Positions 1 to 6,134 of a DNA stretch of 10,281 bases are shown in pieces. Origin of the DNA: Campylobacteraceae bacterium. GTDB lineage: Bacteria; Campylobacterota; Campylobacteria; Campylobacterales; JALSKU01. The stretch lies in the NCBI GenBank assembly GCA_015488975.1, contig WFMT01000176.1, positions 1 to 10,281 on the forward strand, written 5' to 3'. The position numbers were made by a program, and so were the translations under genes. The notes under the pieces are model-generated. The model was given only the letters and a program-made list of their open reading frames with translations, made no database searches and was not told where the DNA came from. How positions within the stretch are numbered: position 1 is the stretch's first letter; each line of letters opens with the position of its first letter.

Positions 1-596
1 GGCATAAGTCCAAAAATATTTTTTTCTTTATTACATATTCCGGCAATCGAATCAACTGAACCATTTGGATTTGACTCTACACCAAATGCATCGCAATATT
101 TTAACAGTACTTGCTCATTATCATACAAACCCTTCAACTCCTCCTGTGATACATAATAATTACCCGCAGCATGAGCAATAGGCACATTTAGGATATCGCC
201 TTCATTTAATTTTGAAAGAAATTTGTTATTTTTATTGATTACTTTCAAATGATGAAAATCTGAAATAAAATGTACATTTTCATTTTTCCTCATTGCACCC
301 TGAAGCAATGATAATTCCAATAGTATTTGAAAACCGTTACATATTCCAAGGATTCTACCACCATTTTTGGCAAATTTTACAACCGCATCCATAACTGTAG
401 AAAATTTTGCTATCGCGCCACTTCTTAAATAATCGCCATAACTAAACCCACCTGGTAAAACTAAAAGGTCAACATCTCTTGGTAAAGATTTTTCCTTATG
501 CCAAATCATGCTAACAGTGGCATCAAGCTTTTCAAAAGCATATTTGGTATCAAACTCACAATTTGTCCCGGGAAATACGATAACACTCACATTCAT
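1..596 (-). CDS. purQ: Phosphoribosylformylglycinamidine synthase subunit PurQ (glutaminase), 3' end cut by window edge
   Basis: This is the class I glutamine amidotransferase subunit of FGAM synthetase; it releases ammonia from glutamine for the PurL synthetase, with PurS as third subunit (cytosol, de novo purine synthesis). Seen: an ATG at 596-594 opens a frame that stays open to base 1 (198 codons). The N-terminus carries FPGTNCE (residues 8-14), then LPGGFSYGDYLR (47-58) and the nucleophile elbow GICNGFQ with Cys86. The visible end reads NPNGS...IAGICN...NIFGLMP, so the window stops just before the HPER segment that normally carries the catalytic His and Glu; about 20-25 residues are missing from a usual 220-residue protein. 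The usual PIAHGEGNY stretch reads PIAHAAGNY here. An AGAGGG ribosome site lies 7-8 nt upstream. The 92-nt gap to purS is AT-rich, and I see no convincing site in it. Confidence 0.95.
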   Translation of the reverse strand, partial: MNVSVIVFPGTNCEFDTKYAFEKLDATVSMIWHKEKSLPRDVDLLVLPGGFSYGDYLRSGAIAKFSTVMDAVVKFAKNGGRILGICNGFQILLELSLLQGAMRKNENVHFISDFHHLKVINKNNKFLSKLNEGDILNVPIAHAAGNYYVSQEELKGLYDNEQVLLKYCDAFGVESNPNGSVDSIAGICNKEKNIFGLM

Positions 597-688
597 TCTT
601 TTTACCCTCTTTGTAAAAAAGTTTTATTTATCAGCAAAAAGATAAAGTAGTAAGAATTTTTATCAAAACTTTTAGATAACTTTCTCAA

Positions 689-934
689 TCAATCATCTCC
701 AAGTATAATTTCATAATCTTCAATAACAGTATTTGCAAGCAACTCTTCACTCATTTTACTAACCATATTTTTTATTTCTATCGGATTGTCGTTATCTATA
801 TCTAAAATAATTTGTTTTCCTATCCTAACATTTCTAACTTCATCAAAAGATAAAGATTTAAGAGCATGAAATACTGTCTTACCCTGTGGATCAAGAACTC
901 CCTTTTTCAAACCTATATTTACTTTTACTTTCAC
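689..934 (-). CDS. purS: Phosphoribosylformylglycinamidine synthase subunit PurS
   Basis: This is the small subunit that bridges PurQ and PurL in the three-part FGAM synthetase of purine synthesis. The 81-residue length is typical. Family signatures seen are KKGVLDPQGKTV (residues 10-21), VRIGKQIILDI (36-46) and the C-terminal LLANTVIEDYEI (65-76). The start is GTG at 934-932: a nearby ATG and another GTG are out of frame or run straight into a stop, while AAAGGAG at 946-940 sits 5 nt upstream of the chosen GTG. It follows purC in the same direction but is separated from it by the palindromic element at 950-1231, whose end lies only a few bases before the ribosome site. purQ follows after 92 nt. 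Confidence 0.95.
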   Translation of the reverse strand: MKVKVNIGLKKGVLDPQGKTVFHALKSLSFDEVRNVRIGKQIILDIDNDNPIEIKNMVSKMSEELLANTVIEDYEIILGDD

Positions 935-939
935 ACATA

Positions 940-946
940 CTCCTTT
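940..946 (-). promoter_or_regulatory. Ribosome binding site that fixes the GTG start of purS
   Basis: On the minus strand this reads AAAGGAG, 5 nt before the GTG at 934-932. It decides between three overlapping possible starts (ATG, GTG, GTG), because only the last opens the PurS frame. The palindromic element ends 3 nt further upstream, so purS keeps its own translation signal immediately beside the element. Confidence 0.8.
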
Positions 947-986
947 AGGTTATAAACTGACATTGCGCAACTATATCACATCATCA

Positions 987-1087
987 GTGAGTTTTAAAGT
1001 GTATGAGTGCAAGGCGGTTTTGCTTTGGCATAGCCTAAGCTATAGTGAAGTGAAACCAACGAAGCAATCGTACGCTTTAAAACTCAC
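987..1087. repeat. First 101-nt hairpin of the palindromic element
   Basis: The base is a perfect 13-bp stem, GTGAGTTTTAAAG paired with CTTTAAAACTCAC, continued by weaker pairing (TGTATGAGTGC against GCAATCGTACG) and an upper stem (GGTTTTGCTT against the AAGTGAAACC side). The apex is CATAGC-CTAA-GCTATA, centred on the hairpin midpoint. Blocks AAGGCGG (1011-1017) and AACGAAG (1058-1064) face each other but mostly do not pair, forming a purine-rich internal loop. Confidence 0.85.
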
Positions 1088-1094
1088 CTGAAGG

Positions 1095-1195
1095 GCGTTA
1101 TAGAATGTGGCATTCTACTTCGTTAGAAACTTACCACCATAGCTACGGCTATGCCGAAAACTTTCTGCCTCGTATTATACCACATTCTATAACGC
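1095..1195. repeat. Second 101-nt hairpin of the palindromic element
   Basis: The base is a perfect 16-bp stem, GCGTTATAGAATGTGG paired with CCACATTCTATAACGC. The apex is CATAGC-TACG-GCTATG (1138-1153). Read on the minus strand it aligns without gaps to the first hairpin: GAGGCAG, GGCATAGCC, AGCTAT, GTG and AACGAAG fall at the same offsets, while the basal stems differ. It is therefore an inverted, diverged relative of the first hairpin. Confidence 0.85.
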
Positions 1196-1232
1196 TGATG
1201 ATGTGATATAGTTGCGTAAGGTCAGTTATAAA

Positions 1233-1946
1233 TCAATTATTATCCAAAATTCTCGCCAATACCTCTTCATAGGCAACTTTAACATTTCCTATACCTTCTC
1301 TAAATCTATCTTTATCTAATTTTTCATTGGTATTTATATCCCAAAATCTACAACTATCAGGACTTATTTCGTCTGATAACAAAATATTCCCGTCCTTGTC
1401 TTTACCGAATTCTACTTTAAAATCTACAAGATTTAATCCCTTGTCTTTAAAAAAACTTTTTAAAATTGTATTAATTTTCTTTGCTTCATTTTTGAGTACT
1501 TCCAATTCATCTTTGCTGGCAATGTTAAGTAAGGTGCAATGTTCGTCATTTAGCAAAGGATCTCCAAGATCATCATCTTTAAAATATAATTCAAGAAGAG
1601 AAAAAGGCAATACAGTCCCATCTTTTATATTTAATCTTTTAGTTAGAGATCCAGTTGCTATATTTCTAACAACAACTTCCAGTGGTATTATATCTACCTT
1701 TTTAACCAATTGTTCATTATCACTGATTGTCTCAACCAAATGAGTTTTTATACCATTTTTTTCCAATAATTTAAAAAGTTCAGTACTGATTTTACAATTT
1801 AATGCACCCTTCCCTTTTTCGCTACCTTTTTTTTGTGCGTTAAATGCGGTCAAATCATCTTTAAATTCAGATATTAAAAGATTTTCATCTGCTGTTTTGA
1901 ATAATCTTTTTCCTTTTCCCTCATATAATAATTCTTTTTTTTTCAT
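1233..1946 (-). CDS. purC: Phosphoribosylaminoimidazole-succinocarboxamide synthase (SAICAR synthetase)
   Basis: Catalyses ATP-dependent ligation of aspartate to CAIR to give SAICAR in de novo purine synthesis; a cytosolic enzyme. At 237 residues it is a normal bacterial stand-alone PurC. Motifs seen: LLYEGKGKRLF near the N-terminus (ATP site, residues 6-16), TAFNAQKK (33-40), PLEVVVRNIATGS (88-100), DFKVEFG (175-181) and the signature DEISPDSCRFWD (192-203). The ATG overlaps the ctpA stop as ATGA (1946-1943), with AGAAGG just upstream, so translation is probably coupled. The start is followed by nine A residues (MKKKE). The stop codon (1235-1233) is one base away from the palindromic element. 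Confidence 0.97.
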   Translation of the reverse strand: MKKKELLYEGKGKRLFKTADENLLISEFKDDLTAFNAQKKGSEKGKGALNCKISTELFKLLEKNGIKTHLVETISDNEQLVKKVDIIPLEVVVRNIATGSLTKRLNIKDGTVLPFSLLELYFKDDDLGDPLLNDEHCTLLNIASKDELEVLKNEAKKINTILKSFFKDKGLNLVDFKVEFGKDKDGNILLSDEISPDSCRFWDINTNEKLDKDRFREGIGNVKVAYEEVLARILDNN

Positions 1947-3259
1947 TGTTTGCCTTCTATATCTAAAACTTTTATGATATCTCTTGCGGTTTTTAATTGT
2001 AAATCTTTATACAATTGGGTTTTTGTTATTATGCTTTTTGTCTCTTTTTTACCTGATACTTTAACTACTTTTCTTTCTTTTTTTGAAATCGTTTTCTCCA
2101 GCTCACTTTTTAAGTGTTTTTTAAGCTCTACTTCTTTTAATATAAATTCATTCTTTTTACCAGGTACAGCTCCTGGATAGACTGTAACATCAGGTGTAAC
2201 GCCTACAGACTGAATTGTTCTGCCACTTGGTAAATAATATCTTGCTATTGTCAGTCTGACTGCTTCGGTTTTATCTATTGGCAGGATAACTTGAACACTT
2301 CCTTTTCCAAAAGTTTTTTCACCAACGATAATTGCTCTTTTGTGATCTTGTAAAGACCCACTTACGATTTCACTGGCACTAGCACTTCCACCATTTACTA
2401 AAACTACCAAAGGTACTTTAGACATTGTTCCTTTTTCTGTTGCGTTATAAACCATATTTTCACTTTTAACTCTTCCTTTTTGCGAAACTATAATACCTTT
2501 TTTAACAAATAAATTTACAAGTCCTACAGCTTGAGACAGAAGACCTCCTGGATTATTTCTAAGATCTAATATAATTCCTTTATTGTCAGGATACTCTTTT
2601 ATCGCTTTTTTAACGCCTGCAACTACTTTTTTATCGAAGCTTGTAACTTTTATATACAAAATCCCACTTTTTTCAATATTTTTTGCATACACTGATTGTA
2701 TTTTGATAATATCTCTAATAATTTTTATCTTTATAGGCGTGTTTACACCTTTTCTGACAACAGTAAGAAAAATCTTTGTTTTTGGCTTTCCTCTCATTAG
2801 AGATACCGCGTCATCAATGGTCATATTTAATGTTGATTTATTGTTAATCTTTAAGATAATATCACCTGCTTTGATACCTGCTTTATATGCTGGAGTACCA
2901 TAAATAGGTGCAATAACCGTTAAAATTCCGTTTCTCATACCAACTGTGATTCCAAGTCCGCCAAACTCGCCATTTGTTTGAACTTGCATCTCTTTAAAGG
3001 CTTTTTTATTTAAAAAAGATGAATGTGCATCAAGATTTGACAGCAGACCTGCAATAGATTTATTGATAATTTTATTCATAGTCAAATCATCAACATAGTA
3101 TTTTTTCACAATTCCAAGAACCTTTGTAAATTTTGAAAGAGCCATGAGTCTTGCATCATTATCATATTTGCTTTTAGCTGAAAGAGTTGAAGACAGAAGA
3201 AGTGCACCACCTATTAATGTGCTGATAAAGCCTAAAGTTATGAGTCTTGTTTTTTTCAT
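1943..3259 (-). CDS. ctpA: C-terminal processing peptidase, S41A family (CtpA/Prc-like)
   Basis: An envelope serine protease with a Ser-Lys dyad that trims or degrades periplasmic proteins. The N-terminus MKKTR plus a hydrophobic stretch (residues 6-28, ending ...LSA-KS) is a signal peptide or membrane anchor, placing the enzyme in the periplasm. A PDZ domain lies around residues 95-170 (GGLGITVG, AGIKAGDIILKIN). The S41 core follows, with LDLRNNPGG (231-239), NGGSASASEIVSG with predicted nucleophile Ser294, and GEKTFGKGSVQ with Lys319 and Gln323; the Ser-Lys spacing of 25 matches E. coli Prc (Ser452/Lys477). A Lys-rich tail of about 60 residues ends the protein. The 438-residue length fits the family. 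It is the first gene of the run with purC (4-nt overlap). Its natural substrate cannot be inferred here. Confidence 0.95.
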   Translation of the reverse strand: MKKTRLITLGFISTLIGGALLLSSTLSAKSKYDNDARLMALSKFTKVLGIVKKYYVDDLTMNKIINKSIAGLLSNLDAHSSFLNKKAFKEMQVQTNGEFGGLGITVGMRNGILTVIAPIYGTPAYKAGIKAGDIILKINNKSTLNMTIDDAVSLMRGKPKTKIFLTVVRKGVNTPIKIKIIRDIIKIQSVYAKNIEKSGILYIKVTSFDKKVVAGVKKAIKEYPDNKGIILDLRNNPGGLLSQAVGLVNLFVKKGIIVSQKGRVKSENMVYNATEKGTMSKVPLVVLVNGGSASASEIVSGSLQDHKRAIIVGEKTFGKGSVQVILPIDKTEAVRLTIARYYLPSGRTIQSVGVTPDVTVYPGAVPGKKNEFILKEVELKKHLKSELEKTISKKERKVVKVSGKKETKSIITKTQLYKDLQLKTARDIIKVLDIEGKQ

Positions 3260-3299
3260 ATTTTTAATTCCTATAATTGTGATATTAAGAACGATATTT

Positions 3300-3328
3300 T
3301 ATATAAAATTTCCTAAATAGATTGTTAA
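3300..3328 (-). promoter_or_regulatory. Possible sigma70 promoter for ctpA-purC-purS-purQ
   Basis: On the minus strand TTAACA (3328-3323) is followed after 17 nt by TATATA (3305-3300), about 40 nt before the ctpA ATG. AGGA lies about 10 nt before the start. In such AT-rich DNA similar matches occur by chance, so this is a moderate-to-weak call. Confidence 0.35.
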
Positions 3329-3361
3329 AATAAAGAAGAAGTTTTTAAAAAAATATTTTCA

Positions 3362-3377
3362 TTATCAATTTTGATAA
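3362..3377. promoter_or_regulatory. Small perfect dyad in the ctpA/clpB divergent region
   Basis: TTATCAA and TTGATAA form a 7-bp perfect inverted repeat around a 2-nt centre, roughly 60 bp upstream of the clpB -35 box. It could be an operator or simply AT-rich upstream DNA. It matches neither the CIRCE (HrcA) nor the HAIR (HspR) consensus. Confidence 0.25.
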
Positions 3378-3435
3378 ATATACTTATAGTTAATATATAT
3401 TTTTAAACTTCATTTAGAAATATTATTAATAAATC

Positions 3436-3465
3436 TTGACATATATAGACTAAATGTTGTATAAT
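3436..3465 (+). promoter_or_regulatory. Consensus sigma70 promoter of clpB
   Basis: TTGACA (3436-3441) and TATAAT (3460-3465) are both perfect hexamers with an 18-nt spacer. Transcription should begin near 3472, leaving a leader of about 25 nt before the ATG at 3496. An in-frame ATG at 3454 lies upstream of and across the -10 box, so it cannot be in the transcript. This supports the shorter ClpB start. No CIRCE or HAIR repressor site and no sigma32-type boxes are seen around it. Confidence 0.8.
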
Positions 3466-3482
3466 TACCTCAAATTATTACT

Positions 3483-3488
3483 AAAGGA
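3483..3488 (+). promoter_or_regulatory. Ribosome binding site that fixes the clpB start
   Basis: AAAGGA lies 7 nt before the ATG at 3496. It favours the start MKQLFEKLTHQM, the usual ClpB N-terminus, over the ATG at 3454. Confidence 0.75.
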
Positions 3489-3495
3489 TATCAAA

Positions 3496-6072
3496 ATGAA
3501 ACAATTATTTGAAAAACTGACACACCAAATGGCAGCAGCTATTGAAAGTGGTATTTCTTTGGCACTACACAATAAAAACAGTGAAGTTGAAGAGATACAT
3601 GTTATATGGGGTCTGCTAAGCAATAGCAATTCTATTTTAAATCAAGCACTAAACAAAATGAATATTGATAAAGCTGCTATCGAACTTGAGGTTAAAAGCG
3701 AGGCTGATAGATTGCCGAAAGTTTCAACACTTACAAAAGAGAATATTAAAATTTCTAGAAAACTGGCCGAAACATTACAAAAAGCTGAAGGTCTTATGAA
3801 CTCAACAGGAGATAGTTTTTTAGCAGTTGACACTTGGATACTCTCAAATATAGATAATAAACAATTTAAAAATATTTTTTCAAAATATTTGGATATTAGT
3901 GAACTTAAAAAAAATATTGAAGCAATAAGAGGTAATAAAAAAATTGAATCTCAAAGTGCAGATGAAAATTTGGAAAATTTGGAAAAATATGGAATAGATT
4001 TGACAAAAAAAGCAGCAAATAATGAATTAGATCCAGTTATTGGCAGAGATGAGGAAATACAAAGAATCATGCAGATTCTAATCAGGAAAACTAAAAACAA
4101 TCCAATACTCTTAGGCGAGCCAGGAACTGGAAAAACAGCCATCGTTGAAGGATTGGCTCAAAGAATAATAGAAAAAGTTGTACCGATTAGCCTTCAAAAC
4201 AAAAGGGTTGTCGGACTTGATATGAGTGCATTAATAGCTGGTGCAAAATATAGAGGCGAATTTGAAGATAGATTGAAAGCTGTTATAAATGAAGTTAAAG
4301 AAGATGGAAATATAATACTTTTTATAGATGAAATACATACAATTGTTGGAGCAGGAGCAAGTGAGGGCAGTATGGATGCTGCTAATATGTTAAAACCTGC
4401 ATTAGCAAGAGGCGAACTGCATACAATAGGTGCGACTACCCTTAAAGAATATAGAAAATATTTTGAAAAAGATGCAGCACTTCAGAGGAGATTTCAACCT
4501 GTAAAAGTTGAAGAACCAAGCATCAATGAAGCTTTACAAATTCTTCGCGGCATAAAAGAAAAACTTGAAGCCCATCACAATGTTACCATTCTTGACAGTG
4601 CACTAGTGGCAGCGGCTAAATTAAGTGACAGATATATATCAGATAGATTCTTACCTGATAAAGCGATAGATTTGATAGATGAGGCAGCGGCTGAGCTTAA
4701 AATGCAGATTGAGAGTGAGCCAATGGAACTCTCAAAGATTAAAAGAGAAATAAATGCGTTATTGGTTGAAAAAGAAGCACTTAAAATGGATAGTCCTAAA
4801 AAAAATAAAGATAGGTTAGAAGAGATAGAAAAAGAGTTGGCTGACAAAGAAGAGTTAAGAAGATCATTGCAGAATCAATTTGAAAATGAAAAAAAAGTTT
4901 TTAATGAAATAGCTGAACTTAAAACTGAAATAGATACTTTAAAAAGAGAAGCTGAACTTGCAAAAAGAAATAGTGATTTCAATAAAGCTGCCGAAATAGA
5001 ATATGGAAAAATTCCAGAACTCATAAAAAAAGAAGAGTCATTAAACGAACAGTGGGCTAAAATGCAAGAGAGTGGTACACTTCTTAGAAACAGTGTTGAT
5101 GAAAATATGATTGCTAAAATTGTAGCCAAATGGACAGGCATACCTGTTACCAAAATGCTTCAAAGCGAAAAAGATAAAGTTTTACACATAGAAGATGAGC
5201 TTAAAAAAGAAGTCAAGGGACAGGATTTGGCACTAAAAGCTGTCAGCAGAGCCATAAAAAGAAATAAAGCAGGATTAAGCTCTGAAACAAAACCCATAGG
5301 TAGTTTTATGTTTTTAGGACCTACTGGAGTGGGAAAAACTCAAACTGCAAAAACTTTGGCAAAATTTTTATTTGACAATGAAAAATCACTTATTAGATTT
5401 GATATGAGCGAATACATGGAAAAACATGCTGTAAGCCGACTTGTAGGAGCACCTCCTGGATATGTTGGATATGATGAGGGTGGACAGTTAACTGAAGCTG
5501 TTAGAAGACACCCTTATAGTGTCTTACTTTTTGATGAAATTGAAAAAGCTCATCCTGATGTATTTAATATACTTTTACAAGTTTTAGATGACGGAAGATT
5601 GACTGATAACAAAGGTGTTACGGTAGATTTTAAAAATAGTATCATAATATTAACTTCAAATATAGCAAGTGGAAAAATAATGGAGTTTACAGATCAAAAA
5701 GATAAGGAAAAAGCCGTAATGGATGAATTGAAATTCCACTTTAAGCCGGAATTTCTAAATAGACTTGATGATATAGTTATCTTTAATCCATTGGGCTTGG
5801 AGCAGATTAAAGAGATAGTTGATATTATGATGATTGATCTTAAAAACAGACTAAAACAAAGAGGTATCGAAATAAGCTTAAGCGAAAATGCAAAAATGCT
5901 TTTGGCTGAGGCGGGATTTGATCCTATATATGGAGCCAGACCGCTTAAAAGAACTATATATGAATTTGTAGAAGATAAAATAGCCGAAATGATTCTTGAA
6001 GATAAAATAAATGATGGCGATACCATAATAGTTGATGAAATCGATAAAAATATATCAATTAATGTAAAATAA
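3496..6072 (+). CDS. clpB: ATP-dependent chaperone ClpB (protein disaggregase)
   Basis: A hexameric AAA+ disaggregase that works with DnaK/DnaJ/GrpE to pull proteins out of aggregates; cytosolic. From the ATG at 3496 it is 858 residues, the usual ClpB length. Order of parts: N-terminal Clp repeat domain (about 1-145), first AAA+ domain with Walker A GEPGTGKT (207-214) and Walker B FIDE (Glu279), a charged coiled-coil middle domain (about 405-525, rich in E/K/L), second AAA+ domain with GPTGVGKT (608-615) and LLFDEIEKAHPDV (Glu681), sensor segment ILTSN, and C-terminal GARPLKRTIYEFVEDKIAEMIL. The long middle domain separates it from ClpA and ClpC. It stands alone between a strong promoter and a terminator, divergent from ctpA and convergent with the PLP-enzyme gene. 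All key ATPase residues are intact. Confidence 0.98.
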   Translation: MKQLFEKLTHQMAAAIESGISLALHNKNSEVEEIHVIWGLLSNSNSILNQALNKMNIDKAAIELEVKSEADRLPKVSTLTKENIKISRKLAETLQKAEGLMNSTGDSFLAVDTWILSNIDNKQFKNIFSKYLDISELKKNIEAIRGNKKIESQSADENLENLEKYGIDLTKKAANNELDPVIGRDEEIQRIMQILIRKTKNNPILLGEPGTGKTAIVEGLAQRIIEKVVPISLQNKRVVGLDMSALIAGAKYRGEFEDRLKAVINEVKEDGNIILFIDEIHTIVGAGASEGSMDAANMLKPALARGELHTIGATTLKEYRKYFEKDAALQRRFQPVKVEEPSINEALQILRGIKEKLEAHHNVTILDSALVAAAKLSDRYISDRFLPDKAIDLIDEAAAELKMQIESEPMELSKIKREINALLVEKEALKMDSPKKNKDRLEEIEKELADKEELRRSLQNQFENEKKVFNEIAELKTEIDTLKREAELAKRNSDFNKAAEIEYGKIPELIKKEESLNEQWAKMQESGTLLRNSVDENMIAKIVAKWTGIPVTKMLQSEKDKVLHIEDELKKEVKGQDLALKAVSRAIKRNKAGLSSETKPIGSFMFLGPTGVGKTQTAKTLAKFLFDNEKSLIRFDMSEYMEKHAVSRLVGAPPGYVGYDEGGQLTEAVRRHPYSVLLFDEIEKAHPDVFNILLQVLDDGRLTDNKGVTVDFKNSIIILTSNIASGKIMEFTDQKDKEKAVMDELKFHFKPEFLNRLDDIVIFNPLGLEQIKEIVDIMMIDLKNRLKQRGIEISLSENAKMLLAEAGFDPIYGARPLKRTIYEFVEDKIAEMILEDKINDGDTIIVDEIDKNISINVK

Positions 6073-6076
6073 CTAA

Positions 6077-6101
6077 TTTGCCCCACAATTTGTGGGGCAA
6101 A
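6077..6101 (+). terminator. Intrinsic terminator after clpB, possibly shared with the convergent operon
   Basis: TTTGCCCCACA, loop ATT, then TGTGGGGCAAA form an 11-bp perfect GC-centred stem 4 nt after the clpB stop. A T-run follows on the plus strand at 6109-6114, a few bases beyond the stem. On the minus strand the stem is followed by the T-rich TTAGTTATTTTAC. The convergent gene ends at 6135, so the same hairpin may stop transcripts from both sides. Confidence 0.85.
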
Positions 6102-6134
6102 AGATAAGTTTTTTAAATAAAAATAATACCTGTT

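Larger units (their letters stand above)
950..1231. repeat. 282-bp palindromic, MITE-like element with nested inverted repeats between purC and purS
   Basis: The left terminal arm (950-986) and right terminal arm (1196-1231) are inverted repeats; about 34 of 37 positions match, with one single-base gap. Both ends finish in TTATAA, itself a palindrome, so it could be part of the arm or a duplicated target. Between the arms sit two back-to-back hairpins of exactly 101 nt each (987-1087 and 1095-1195) separated by a 7-nt linker (1088-1094). Folded, a single strand gives a three-way junction: one outer stem and two arms. The stretch is visibly less AT-rich than the neighbouring genes and contains no credible reading frame. 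The layout resembles a non-autonomous, transposase-mobilised repeat or a large REP-type palindrome. I do not recognise a named family and cannot tell copy number from this window. Confidence 0.85.

Noticed and set aside
617..673. AAAAGTTTT and AAAACTTTT inverted arms between purS and purQ
   Set aside because: The 9-bp arms are pure A/T apart from one position, are 39 nt apart and lack a T-tract; such matches are expected by chance in this AT-rich gap.
950..1231. Reading the palindromic element as a CRISPR array or an integron attC site
   Set aside because: There are no regularly spaced direct repeats with unique spacers, and the related units are inverted. The attC core boxes (RYYYAAC/GTTRRRY) at the stem base are not seen.
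950..1231. Reading the palindromic element as an intrinsic terminator for purC
   Set aside because: The stems are far longer than terminators, no T-tract follows the hairpins on the minus strand, and purS and purQ of the same pathway lie directly downstream.
1327..1743. 138-codon open frame on the plus strand, antisense to purC
   Set aside because: It lies wholly inside a clear purC gene, has a low-complexity Ser/Leu-rich translation with no domain, and has no ribosome site; it is a mirror of AT-rich coding sequence. The same holds for similar frames opposite ctpA, clpB and the right operon.
1935..1943. Run of nine A residues directly after the purC start (possible slippage switch)
   Set aside because: It encodes MKKKE, typical of AT-rich genomes. 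Phase-variable tracts in this phylum are usually longer G/C runs in surface genes, and a housekeeping purine gene is an unlikely target.
3454..3495. An upstream in-frame ATG that would extend ClpB by 14 residues
   Set aside because: It overlaps the region between and across the -35/-10 boxes (TATAAT at 3460-3465), has no ribosome site, and the added residues are not part of the ClpB family; AAAGGA supports the ATG at 3496.
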